A DNA stretch of 64,000 bases from Methanobacteriota archaeon (GTDB lineage Archaea > Methanobacteriota > Methanobacteria > Methanobacteriales > Methanobacteriaceae), in the NCBI GenBank assembly GCA_023411115.1, contig JAEYPF010000010.1, forward strand, positions 434,001-498,000, read 5' to 3'. Of the stretch, positions 9,383-17,604 are shown one piece after another; within the stretch, counting starts at the first letter, position 1; the number at the start of each line of letters is the position of its first letter. Under the pieces are notes generated by a model. That model was not told the origin of the DNA, did not search any database, and worked only from the letters and a program-made list of their open reading frames with translations. Made by a program: the position numbers and the translations under genes.

Positions 9383-10054
9383 ATGAACTATGAAAATAAT
9401 AAGTACATGGTTTTACAAAATCCCGATACACCGGATTGCTGCGGGTGCTACTCCGAGATGCTGTCTACTATACCTAAAAAAATCAACAGGGACGAAATAA
9501 CTATCAAAGATTTTTTAGAGCTTATGGGCAAAAGCGGAGGATTAATAACATGCATGATACTGGCAGTACCCTTTTTAATACCCATATCTATCCCTGGAAC
9601 CGGTATAATTGCGGGACTGGTCATATTTATTATAAGCACCAGTATAATTTTTGACAAACGTTATTTGATTCCAAATCGTTTAATGAAACGTAAAATGTCA
9701 AAAAAGAATTTAATTAAAATATTAGATGCTACTTTCCGCTTATTGACCTATTTAGAAAAATATATAAAACCCCGTCTTTTAATAATGACCAATAAGGCGA
9801 TTATGCGTAAAATAAACAGTTTCTTTATGATTTTCAGCGCACTGCTGTTTATGACTCCTTTACCAATTCCATTAACAGACACATTACCTGCACTTTGTGT
9901 CTTTTTTCTGGCTGCAGGCACTCTGGAGTGTGACGGTTACCTAATTTTAGCAGGTTATGCTGTGATTATAATAACTACTATCTATTTTGCTTCAGTTATT
10001 TTACTGGGGTTGATGGGATTATCAGCGGGCCTATCATATTTTGGCTTAAAATAG
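9383..10054 (+). CDS. ExoD-like membrane protein
   Basis: The 223-residue protein resembles the ExoD (exopolysaccharide synthesis) family: an N-terminal soluble helix (ITIKDFLELMGKSGG), then LAVPFLIPISIPGTG near residue 60, a charged connector, and a second half with FMTPLPIPLTDTLPALCVFF and C-terminal membrane segments. About five membrane segments are predicted. Its biochemical role is unknown. An N-terminal CCGCY motif is unusual. No ribosome binding site is seen before the ATG. The gene converges with the hybrid kinase at 10056 with only 1 base between stops. Confidence 0.8.
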   Translation: MNYENNKYMVLQNPDTPDCCGCYSEMLSTIPKKINRDEITIKDFLELMGKSGGLITCMILAVPFLIPISIPGTGIIAGLVIFIISTSIIFDKRYLIPNRLMKRKMSKKNLIKILDATFRLLTYLEKYIKPRLLIMTNKAIMRKINSFFMIFSALLFMTPLPIPLTDTLPALCVFFLAAGTLECDGYLILAGYAVIIITTIYFASVILLGLMGLSAGLSYFGLK

Positions 10055-10055
10055 T

Positions 10056-11561
10056 TCAAATATTATCCGGTATGGTAAAATTAAAAACAGACCCCTTTCC
10101 AAATTCGGATTCAACCCAAATTCGACCACCATGGCGCTCTACAATTTTTTTACAAATTGCCAGCCCAATTCCGGTACCAGAATATTCATCCCTGGTATGT
10201 AATCTCTGAAATACTTCGAATATACGATTTTTAAATTGAGGTTCTATTCCTATTCCATTATCTGATATGGAAAAAATATATTCATCGTCTTTCTTCCAGG
10301 CTGAAATATGGATTTTAAGATTTTTATTTTCACTGCGGAATTTAATTGCATTACTTATTAGATTCTGGAAGAGTTGAATCATCTGCTTATCATCCACCGT
10401 TAATGCAGGGAGTTGATCATTGGTTATTTTAGCTTTACTTTCATCAATAGCTATTTTTAAACTACTCCTGGTTTGATCCAAAATTTCTTCAAAGTTAGAT
10501 CGTTTAAATTCACTACCCCTAGTATTAACACGGGAATAGTCTAAAAGCGCCTTAATCATTGCTTGCATTCTATTTGCACCGTCAACTATGTATCCAATAA
10601 ACTCATCAGCATCTTTATCTAACTTACTTTCGTAGCGACGCTCTAGAAGCTGCGTAAAGCTAGATATAGTTCTAAGCGGCTCCTGCAAGTCATGAGAAGT
10701 AACATAGGCAAACTGTTTAAGTTCTTCATTGGAACGTTTTAGTTCTTCCACCAAAATATTTAATTTAGCTGTCCTTTCCTGAACTTTATGTTCTAATTTA
10801 TTGTGCGCCTCTCTTAATGATTCTTCAGCTTCTTTACACTCGGTGATATCCGTGTTGATTTCCATAAAACCAGATGGTTTATCATTTTCATCTTTCTGTA
10901 ATGCCCACCTACTTGAAACTATGATCTTTTCACCGTTGCGCTTTGTATGAGTTAATTCACCCTCCCAGTATCCTTTTTTGAGGAACTGATGGCAAGTTTC
11001 TTCTAAAGATTTCGGAAATTCAGTTTTTAGTAATTCATGGGTGACTTTACCTAAAACTTCTTCCTTGTGCCAACCATATCTCTCTTCTGCACCCTTATTC
11101 CAGAAAATAATTTTATCACTCATATCGTGGACAATAATTGCATCATGAGTAAGATTTAATAAATCAGCCTGTTTTTTTAGTTTTTTTTCCATTTTGGATC
11201 TATAAAAAGCATTTTCTATGGTGCACTTTAGTTCGTAAATACCTGCGGGTTTAACAATAAATCCATAGGGCTCCGTTAATTTAGCCCTTTCAAATGTTTC
11301 ATCGTCAGAATACGCAGTTAAATATACTACAGGTACATCAAACTGGTTTTTAATCATTTCCGTGGTTTCAATACCATCCATCTCTCCTTTAAGCACAACA
11401 TCCATTAAAACCAGATCTGGCATTAACTCTCTTATTTTGCAAATAGCATCTTTTCCAGTATCTTCAATTGAAAGCACTTCAAATCCTAACTTTTCTAATG
11501 ATTTCTTAATGTCTAATGCCGTGATTACTTCATCTTCAACTATTAAAATTTTAATAAACAT
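10056..11561 (-). CDS. Receiver-PAS-histidine kinase hybrid
   Basis: A 501-residue soluble protein. Residues 1-125 form a receiver domain with acidic pocket D10/E11, phospho-acceptor D54, T82 and K104. A PAS domain covers about 130-250 and a coiled coil 250-285. The HisKA domain has SHDLQEPLR, followed by an HATPase with NLISNAIKF, DNGIGI and GTGIGLAI. Having the receiver N-terminal to the kinase suggests it accepts phosphate from another kinase and relays or modulates its own signalling. The kinase half is close to that at 6517-8496, indicating duplication. No partner gene is adjacent. Confidence 0.92.
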   Translation of the reverse strand: MFIKILIVEDEVITALDIKKSLEKLGFEVLSIEDTGKDAICKIRELMPDLVLMDVVLKGEMDGIETTEMIKNQFDVPVVYLTAYSDDETFERAKLTEPYGFIVKPAGIYELKCTIENAFYRSKMEKKLKKQADLLNLTHDAIIVHDMSDKIIFWNKGAEERYGWHKEEVLGKVTHELLKTEFPKSLEETCHQFLKKGYWEGELTHTKRNGEKIIVSSRWALQKDENDKPSGFMEINTDITECKEAEESLREAHNKLEHKVQERTAKLNILVEELKRSNEELKQFAYVTSHDLQEPLRTISSFTQLLERRYESKLDKDADEFIGYIVDGANRMQAMIKALLDYSRVNTRGSEFKRSNFEEILDQTRSSLKIAIDESKAKITNDQLPALTVDDKQMIQLFQNLISNAIKFRSENKNLKIHISAWKKDDEYIFSISDNGIGIEPQFKNRIFEVFQRLHTRDEYSGTGIGLAICKKIVERHGGRIWVESEFGKGSVFNFTIPDNI

Positions 11562-11757
11562 GGAAAGTCCTTCATTTCTTTTGATATGATATCGTTCTTA
11601 TTAAAAAATGTACTTAATTGTATTATAATATGATTAACTTTTTTTATATATAAATTAAGTGATTACTTAAAAATTGTAATCCTATATCATGTTAAACATG
11701 AATAATTTGAAAAATAAATTATTTAGTGATGATATTAGACTTAAAAAAATATAATAT

Positions 11758-11790
11758 CCTTCTAAATGAATATAATAATCATTTAGGAGG
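11758..11790. terminator. 12-bp hairpin
   Basis: CCTTCTAAATGA pairs with TCATTTAGGAGG (one G-T pair) across a 9-base loop and is followed downstream by a T-rich tract. It lies upstream of the hypothetical gene at 11902 and 200 bases before the kinase start on the other strand, so its role is uncertain. It could be a terminator of an unknown transcript or a leader hairpin. Confidence 0.4.
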
Positions 11791-11901
11791 CATTAATTAA
11801 ATAAATATCTTTTTTAGATTATAATTTCATTCAAGTAAATTCAGAAACCATTGATTGTATCGTACAAAATTTTTAATATAATAGAATATAAAATTATTAC
11901 C

Positions 11902-12231
11902 ATGTATCATAGAAAACCCCTGGAAAAAATGTCCCAAAAAAGTATCAAAATAGAGAGCGGATATTTAAATATAATAGAAAATACTTTAAAATCATTTAAA
12001 AAACAGAAAAGAGCAGATATTACACATTTAAATAATATAGAAGGTTTATTAGAAGGTTATATGGAAGAATTAGAATACATTAACAAGAGAAATAAAGAGA
12101 TAAATGATAAAATTATTAAATTAATTGAAAATAAAACATACCTTCAAAATGAAGTTAGAAGAGATTTAAAAAAGACAGATGAGTATATTCAACAGATTCA
12201 AAAACATGAATCACTTAAACGCGTGCCTTAG
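11902..12231 (+). CDS. Hypothetical coiled-coil protein
   Basis: A 109-residue basic and acidic helical protein from the ATG at 11902, with the pattern of a continuous coiled coil (LNNIEGLLEGYMEELEYI, then IIKLIENKTYLQNEV). It is not recognised. The start is uncertain: an in-frame codon at 11851 and an ATG at 11929 are alternatives and none has a clear binding site. No membrane segment or cysteine. It stands alone. Confidence 0.5.
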   Translation: MYHRKPLEKMSQKSIKIESGYLNIIENTLKSFKKQKRADITHLNNIEGLLEGYMEELEYINKRNKEINDKIIKLIENKTYLQNEVRRDLKKTDEYIQQIQKHESLKRVP

Positions 12232-12382
12232 GAAGATCTTGTCTTATCATATTCATTAAATTCTCTCAAATATTTCAAAATTCAGAAAATTATTTGAAAT
12301 TATTGACTCTATTGTTTAATTGAGGATATAAATTATATGATAGAATACCTACGTCCATGGCTAGCTTAAAAAGAAAATTTAA

Positions 12383-12598
12383 TTATTCTTCAAAACTAAC
12401 ACCAATTTCAGGTCCTTTGGGAGTACTGATTAACTTAATTTTTGCCTTGCTCATATCATTTCTACTGTTCTTTGCATCAATGGATATGCTCTTAACAATA
12501 TCTGCAACATCCTCTTCTAATGATGATGAAATATATTGTTTATATTCCTTTAAAATGCTAATAAGCTTTTGATATTCTTGCATTGGTAATTTATCCAT
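12383..12598 (-). CDS. Small hypothetical protein
   Basis: A 71-residue protein with helical N-terminal half (MQEYQKLISILKEYKQYI), then EEDVADIVKSISIDAKNSR and a C-terminal KIKLISTPKGPEIGVSF strand region. AGGGGAC lies 6 bases before the ATG. The opposite-strand frame over 12357-12572 has hydrophobic, serine-rich composition typical of a shadow, so the minus strand is preferred. No family is recognised. Confidence 0.55.
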   Translation of the reverse strand: MDKLPMQEYQKLISILKEYKQYISSSLEEDVADIVKSISIDAKNSRNDMSKAKIKLISTPKGPEIGVSFEE

Positions 12599-13156
12599 GT
12601 TAAACGTCCCCTACGATTTTAGATTGATTAAGCTTGTTACCACGCTTAGATACCTAAAAATCAATAATTTGGCTTGAATACATATTTACCCAGAGGAAAA
12701 CTTTAAAAGAAACACATAAACGTTTCCACATCATTGTAATGATATGTATTCCCATGAAATAACATGTCAGGCATTATAATGTTGATCAGCATTTCATATA
12801 TATTTTTTCTTAATTACTACAATAAAATAAAAATATATGTCACTAAGCAACTTCAAAGGTCTTGATTATTTTAAAATTTGCTAAATAAAAAGTAGTTTAA
12901 ATCCTTTTTAATAAGTCATTATCCAGATGAAGATAAAAATTAATAAAACTGCTAAAAAATAGTTTATTAAAGTAATAATGTATAATAATTTAAGTAATAT
13001 GTTATTATAAGGATATAGAAAAGCTTATTAGGGATTTAGACACAACAATATACTATATTCTCAATTTACACCTATTATATATCAATTACATCATTAATCT
13101 ATTGTATTACTCCCCATTATTTTTATTAGTTATTTATAATTTATGAGGTGATAGAT
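12599..13156. other. Non-coding spacer
   Basis: About 560 bases without a supported gene. There are several AT-only stretches and TATA-like boxes (for example near 12798 and 13075) that could serve the gene at 13157. No strong hairpin was identified. Confidence 0.35.
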
Positions 13157-13375
13157 ATGAAAAATAATGTAATTAATTGGTGGAATATTATAGCCAAACT
13201 TAGATATGATAACTCATTATGGGATTATCTGGAGCCTGCAGAGGTAATGGAAATTGTACAGAGAGTAAGAGAGGCAAAGGAAAAAATAGCAGGTCTAGAA
13301 AAATATATTCACATAGACCTAAGACCCGCATTACAAAAATTGAACTTCTATAAGCCCGTTGCATATTCAAGTTAA
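13157..13375 (+). CDS. Small hypothetical protein, paralog of 5361-5600
   Basis: A 72-residue protein from the ATG at 13157, with GAGGTGAT 6-13 bases upstream. It matches the product at 5361 through NWWNIIAK, LWDYLEPAE, EAKEKIAGL and PALQKL; only the C-terminal tail differs. The strict conservation of two copies, each with a strong binding site, argues that this is a functional small family. Function is unknown. Confidence 0.78.
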   Translation: MKNNVINWWNIIAKLRYDNSLWDYLEPAEVMEIVQRVREAKEKIAGLEKYIHIDLRPALQKLNFYKPVAYSS

Positions 13376-13753
13376 AGTGCTACTTATAAAAAAATATTTT
13401 TAAAACTATCAAGGGTTAAAAAAGTTCATTTTAAGGGCCTATCCCTTAATTTTTTTTTGAAAGTGGTTACATCATAAAAATAACGCTAAATAATTATTTT
13501 AAAATCAATTCATACGTTGAAAAGATAAAAAATTTGCAAAATAAAAATTATATTACTATTTTATTATTGAATCTTTTTACAAAACCTTATCTAAAGATTT
13601 AAAACCAAAAATTATTATTTAAAATGTGTTTATTACCGTTTATACCATTTTAACCAGTTATTAACACTACAATCTGAATCTTAAATGCATAAATGTATAT
13701 AATATTAAACTCAAATAAATTAATAATTCAAGTTTTTCTTGGAGGTTAAAAAG

Positions 13754-14026
13754 ATGTCAGAAGAAAATGTCGTATACATTGGAAATAAACCTGTAATGAA
13801 CTATGTTTTAGCTGTTGTAACCCAAATGAATGGCGGAGTATCGTCTGTTATGTTAAAAGCCAGAGGAAGAGCAATTAGTAGGGCGGTAGATGTTGCTGAA
13901 ATTGTGAGAAATCGATTTATAACAGATGCTGAAGTTGGAACTATAGATATTAGCACAGAAGAAGTATCCAGTATGGAAGGATCAAACAGTAACGTTTCAG
14001 CTATTGAAATACAGCTTAGTAAATAG
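13754..14026 (+). CDS. albA: Alba family DNA/RNA-binding protein
   Basis: A 90-residue protein with the Alba fold signature: VVYIGNKPVMNYVLAVV at the N-terminus, MLKARGRAISRAVDVAEIV (the basic loop-helix that contacts nucleic acid), and IDISTEEVSS followed by a C-terminal strand SAIEIQLSK. Alba dimers coat DNA and bind RNA in archaea. The ATG at 13754 is chosen because GGAGGT lies 8 bases before it; the upstream in-frame TTG overlaps that site. A hairpin-array repeat begins shortly after the stop. Confidence 0.95.
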   Translation: MSEENVVYIGNKPVMNYVLAVVTQMNGGVSSVMLKARGRAISRAVDVAEIVRNRFITDAEVGTIDISTEEVSSMEGSNSNVSAIEIQLSK

Positions 14027-14594
14027 AAACTGTTTAAAAATCCTAATAAACCTCTTCACTCGAAAATCCCCAAGATTCGTTGAATTTTGGGGCTTTTAAA
14101 AATCTACGATTTTCAATGCGCTAAACATGAAATGTTTGAGCGCCACAAAAAATAAAGTTTTTTTTGGGCTTTGATTTTCGGTGTTTGTGAAACTGAAAGT
14201 CTTCAAAAAATCAAAATTTTTTGCTGTGTTTTTATTTAAAGAGAAATTTTTCTCTTTAAATTCTAATATTATATAGGATAATTTCAGAAGTCTATCTTAA
14301 AATGTGTTTGAAACTTAATTTTAAATATCTTTTAATAATACTAACAATTACTTTGTTCATAAAAGGATTATCACCCCCAATTAACAAAGTTTATATTTGA
14401 TTAAAACTATTTCATTATATCCTCATAATCACAATTATATCGATTTAGAACCAGATTTTAACCATTTAAAATCAGATTCATATTTCTTTTTTAATAAAAA
14501 CCAATTAAAAGAGTTGCTTTTATCCATTTTGGATATTTCATCTCGATTAATACTGTTGAAATCTATCTAATAGCAAAAATTGGAATGACCAACT
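14027..14594. other. Spacer with hairpin array downstream of alba
   Basis: No gene. The first half is the hairpin array at 14062-14260; the second half is plain AT-rich sequence leading to the small gene at 14595. Confidence 0.5.
14062..14260. repeat. Hairpin-array repeat (copy 1)
   Basis: A series of short hairpins follows alba: CCCCAAGATTC/GAATTTTGGGG with loop GTT, AAAATC/GATTTT with loop TAC, GCGCTAAACAT/ATGTTTGAGCGC with loop GAA, and TTTAAAGAGAAA/TTTCTCTTTAAA at 14235-14260. The middle section matches, in opposite orientation, the array at 43626-43735 (both contain AAACATGAA followed by TGTTTG and then CACAAAAA or CTACAAAAA). It is therefore a dispersed repeat; the first or last hairpin may also terminate alba transcripts. 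Confidence 0.6.
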
Positions 14595-14810
14595 ATGAAA
14601 TTCAGAAAAAACACAGAAAACAAAGAAGAATCAGAAGATTTTTTAAAAAAGGCAAGTAAATGTAGCCCAAAAGGGTTAAAAGAACTACTTAATCAGATTG
14701 AAGCTGAAATTGCGGCTTGTAAAGGGAAAAACCATGATCTCCTTATAGCAAAGACCATAATTACCAGTAGATTAGCTTCAATGAGAGATAGTGGTAAAAT
14801 ACCATTATAA
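14595..14810 (+). CDS. Small hypothetical protein related to the broken gene at 26726
   Basis: A 71-residue charged helical protein. Its core, GLKELLNQIEAEI then DLLIAKTIITSRLASM, resembles the frameshifted gene at 26726 (DLGSLLKK, IEIKIKN, LLRAKTVVNSKLALL). Two independent copies support it as a real family of unknown function. Only a weak GGAATGA lies upstream of the ATG. Confidence 0.65.
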   Translation: MKFRKNTENKEESEDFLKKASKCSPKGLKELLNQIEAEIAACKGKNHDLLIAKTIITSRLASMRDSGKIPL

Positions 14811-14831
14811 ATTCTCATTAGTTAAAAAAAA

Positions 14832-15116
14832 TTATTTCGCTGCAATGATTGGGATTTTCCAGAGATAACCAACTCTTTTTGCAGCTTCAGATCTCTTTCC
14901 CTTTTTTTTCTTCTCATTTATGTAGTCAGCACTACCTTCCCATGCTTCAACTGTTTTATCCAGGTATTCAGCTATTTCGTCACTGTACTTTTTTGTTCCT
15001 ATGGTATAATAGTCAGCTTCATTACGAATATAACTAATTCCTTCACCTTTCTCTTCCATTACCTTTGATATTTCAACTAGTTTTTCATGAAAATCTTCAT
15101 GTACCATTTTAATCAT
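14832..15116 (-). CDS. Hypothetical protein
   Basis: A 94-residue basic/acidic soluble protein, convergent with the gene at 14595. GGAG lies 5 bases before the ATG at 15116; a second ATG at 15107 is possible. The predicted structure is helical with an aromatic turn (ISYIRNEADYYTIGTKKYSDEIAEYL). No domain is recognised. Confidence 0.65.
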   Translation of the reverse strand: MIKMVHEDFHEKLVEISKVMEEKGEGISYIRNEADYYTIGTKKYSDEIAEYLDKTVEAWEGSADYINEKKKKGKRSEAAKRVGYLWKIPIIAAK

Positions 15117-15419
15117 TCTCTCTCCTTTTTATTATCTACTATATAATCTAACTATACAGCACATCTTAATTTTATTTCCCCATTTAAGATTATTAATGGG
15201 CAAAAAATAATAGAATCAGCGATATCGTTTTATGTTTAATCTATATATTATGTCTTTTTATCTGCACTAAAATAGAAAAATTTAAATTGCTAATTTGAGA
15301 TTTGCAATTTAATATATTAATTTTTTAAGATAGATTCTATTGATAATTTTAATAATATATTTATGAATTTGAATGGATGTGAATAATTATTTATCAAAAG
15401 GTTAAATTAATTATTAAGT
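15117..15419. promoter_or_regulatory. Spacer upstream of nudC
   Basis: About 300 AT-rich bases between divergent genes, holding their promoters. No specific operator or hairpin was identified; TATATTA-type boxes near 15244 and 15312 are candidates. Confidence 0.35.
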
Positions 15420-16262
15420 ATGTCAAGAGAAAGCATTTACAAGCGGTATTCACCTTCAGCTATGTATGATCCTGGAAACAAAGATTATGCCTACTGGTTT
15501 GTATTTAGCCAGGGCAAAATGTTGATAGATAATGATAACAGTAAGATCAAGATTCCTTATTCAAGAAATGTGGAAGATATGAATATTTTTCCCGTTAGGA
15601 CACAATATCTAGGTAAGTTGCAAGGACATCGATGTTATTCAGTAGAAGTTGATCCAGAGACACAAGAGCCCGAAGGAATGACTTTTAGAGATTTAAGGTC
15701 ATTATATGAAATTCTAGATGAAGACATATTCCTTTTAGCGGGAAAAGCTTTCCAGATCGTAAACTGGGATCAAACACATCAATATTGCGGCAGATGTGGT
15801 GTTCAAACAGAGATAATTCAAGGTGAAAACGCAAAGATCTGTCCAGAATGCGGATTAATAAATTACACACGTATTTCTCCAGCCATAATAACAGCAGTGC
15901 TAAAGAATGATAAGATTCTTATGGCCCACGGGAGAAATTTCCCTGTAAACAGGTACGGCCTTATTGCAGGGTTTGTAGAACCCGGCGAAACCATTGAAGA
16001 ATGTGTAGAAAGAGAAGTAATGGAAGAGGTAGGAATAAAAATTAAGAATATAAAATATTTTGGAAGCCAACCATGGCCATTTCCCCATTCATTGATGATT
16101 GGTTTCATATCAGAGTATGAAAGCGGTGAAATTAAGGTTGATGAGAATGAGATAACCGATGCAGGATGGTTCAACATAGATAACCTCCCTGAACTGCCTT
16201 CAAAGATGAGTATAGCAAGAGAAATCATAGACTGGTACATACAAAATTATTCTGGTTCATAG
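15420..16262 (+). CDS. nudC: NADH pyrophosphatase (Nudix, NudC type)
   Basis: The 280-residue protein has an N-terminal domain, a zinc ribbon (C123, C126, C141, C144), and a Nudix box from G184 (GFVEPGE, then REVMEEVG ending at G205) with the metal-binding glutamates E199, E202 and E203. SQPWPFPHS at 216-224 is the NudC signature that selects NADH and related dinucleotides. The enzyme hydrolyses NAD(H) to NMN(H) and AMP; bacterial NudC also decaps NAD-RNA. Length fits the family. No ribosome binding site is visible before the ATG. Confidence 0.95.
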   Translation: MSRESIYKRYSPSAMYDPGNKDYAYWFVFSQGKMLIDNDNSKIKIPYSRNVEDMNIFPVRTQYLGKLQGHRCYSVEVDPETQEPEGMTFRDLRSLYEILDEDIFLLAGKAFQIVNWDQTHQYCGRCGVQTEIIQGENAKICPECGLINYTRISPAIITAVLKNDKILMAHGRNFPVNRYGLIAGFVEPGETIEECVEREVMEEVGIKIKNIKYFGSQPWPFPHSLMIGFISEYESGEIKVDENEITDAGWFNIDNLPELPSKMSIAREIIDWYIQNYSGS

Positions 16263-16384
16263 AGCATTAATTATTAGGAAATACTCTGAATTTGGTAATT
16301 ATATGTAGAAGTTTCAGAGAATCAAAATATATATCTTTACATGTGTTATATTAGTTAGTTAAAAACCAGATAGGATCTATTAAT

Positions 16385-17188
16385 ATGAATGAAATATCAA
16401 CTGATCTCATTGAATCACTGAAAACAATGGGATTGACTGAGTATGAGGCAAAAGTATACTCTGCACTGGTGTTATTTGAGCGTGCAGAAGTTAAACAGAT
16501 TTATGAATACTTAAACGTGCCTAAACCCAGTGTATATCAAAGCTTGAAGGGACTAATGGATAAAGGTCTGGTAATGAGGGTCAGTTCAAAACCTGCAATT
16601 TACAGAGCTGTTCCTCCAAAGATAGCTCTCAGACATCTTATAGAGATCCAGGAAAATGCAGAAAAAAATGCTCTTGAAGAATTAGAGTGTCTTGAAAAGA
16701 GCAGTATGGAAACTGAAAACCCTGACATCATATGGACTCTTTTTGGTGAAAACAATGTGGAACACAGCATAGAGGAATTAATATGTAAAGCTCAAAAATC
16801 AGTAAAACTCATTTTACCTTTAGAATATATGGATTTTCTCTCTTTTATAAGTGGTAAGGATTTAAAAATTGATTTATTGATGTTTGGAAAGGATACATCC
16901 ATTGCAAATCGTTACAACTTAAAAAACTTAACTGTGCATGATGGGAATGAAATAGACGTTTCTGATTTTGGTGATCTTTCAAAATATCTGGCCAATCTCC
17001 CCCTTCCTCACCAGCAGTACTCCAAATCTATATTCATATTCATCGATGATGAAGAATTTATGTACGTGCCCCCATATCCTGGGAAAACAAAATCAGGCAT
17101 TACTTCTAAAAATCCATACCTGATCGGCCTTGTAAGTATATTAGCTGATGCAGTATGGGAACACACACCTGAAGTAGATTTAAAATAG
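16385..17188 (+). CDS. TrmB-type transcriptional regulator
   Basis: A 267-residue protein with an N-terminal winged helix (residues 8-75: LKTMGLTEYEAKVYSALV, then VPKPSVYQSLKGLMDKGLV and YRAVPP) followed by a short coiled coil and a C-terminal effector domain, the arrangement of TrmB regulators. TrmB proteins in archaea bind sugars or other ligands and repress or activate transport genes. The next plus-strand gene, a YhgE/Pip exporter-like protein, has a palindrome at its promoter that this regulator could bind; that link is inference from position. Confidence 0.88.
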   Translation: MNEISTDLIESLKTMGLTEYEAKVYSALVLFERAEVKQIYEYLNVPKPSVYQSLKGLMDKGLVMRVSSKPAIYRAVPPKIALRHLIEIQENAEKNALEELECLEKSSMETENPDIIWTLFGENNVEHSIEELICKAQKSVKLILPLEYMDFLSFISGKDLKIDLLMFGKDTSIANRYNLKNLTVHDGNEIDVSDFGDLSKYLANLPLPHQQYSKSIFIFIDDEEFMYVPPYPGKTKSGITSKNPYLIGLVSILADAVWEHTPEVDLK

Positions 17189-17282
17189 TTAAACTATTTT
17201 AACATAAATTAAATCATGTAATTTCATGATTACCAATGTTTTAAGTTTATTTGAAATTTTAAGGGTATGATATGCCTTTTTT

Positions 17283-17410
17283 AATTTATAGAAAACTTTA
17301 AATATTTAAACTTTTAATGTATAATTGATCGCAAAAGATCGGCATATTTTAAGTCTTTAGATGGGGAGAAAATTATGGCCACTGTTTTAATTCTCCCCAT
17401 CATTCTTTAC
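17283..17410 (+). ncRNA. Candidate small RNA with 11-bp hairpin
   Basis: A TATA-like TTTAAATA at 17298 is followed by TTTAAACTTTTAATG, the motif recurring at five other sites here. From about 17322 the sequence can fold: GATC/GATC around 17327-17340, then a perfect 11-base stem GATGGGGAGAA (17360-17370) with TTCTCCCCATC (17391-17401), then CATTCTTT. No open reading frame fits. This looks like a small RNA gene or the leader of an unknown transcript ending at the hairpin. Confidence 0.45.
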
Positions 17411-17532
17411 ACATAATTTCCTCATTTTATTAAATGATTCAATTAAAATTACTATCTTACAAAATAAAGAATAGTTATGAAATTACCAATAATTTTATAT
17501 ACAAGATAGCCACGTATATATCTCTTTCCTAT

Positions 17533-17556
17533 TAGTAGTCATGTACATAACTACTA
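17533..17556. promoter_or_regulatory. 24-bp palindromic operator at the YhgE promoter
   Basis: TAGTAGTCATGTACATAACTACTA is a near-perfect palindrome (one mismatched pair) lying 11 bases beyond a TATA box (GTATATATC about 17514-17522), so it should cover the transcription start of the YhgE/Pip gene. A repressor bound here would block initiation. Its core TCATGTACAT also occurs at the psmA promoter at 54161. Confidence 0.6.
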
Positions 17557-17604
17557 CAAAATAACTATAACAAAAAGGACACCCAAATTATAAGGACTGA
17601 TTCA

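Noticed and set aside
12357..12572. 71-codon plus-strand frame
   Set aside because: Shadow of the minus-strand gene at 12383-12598, which has charged composition and a binding site.
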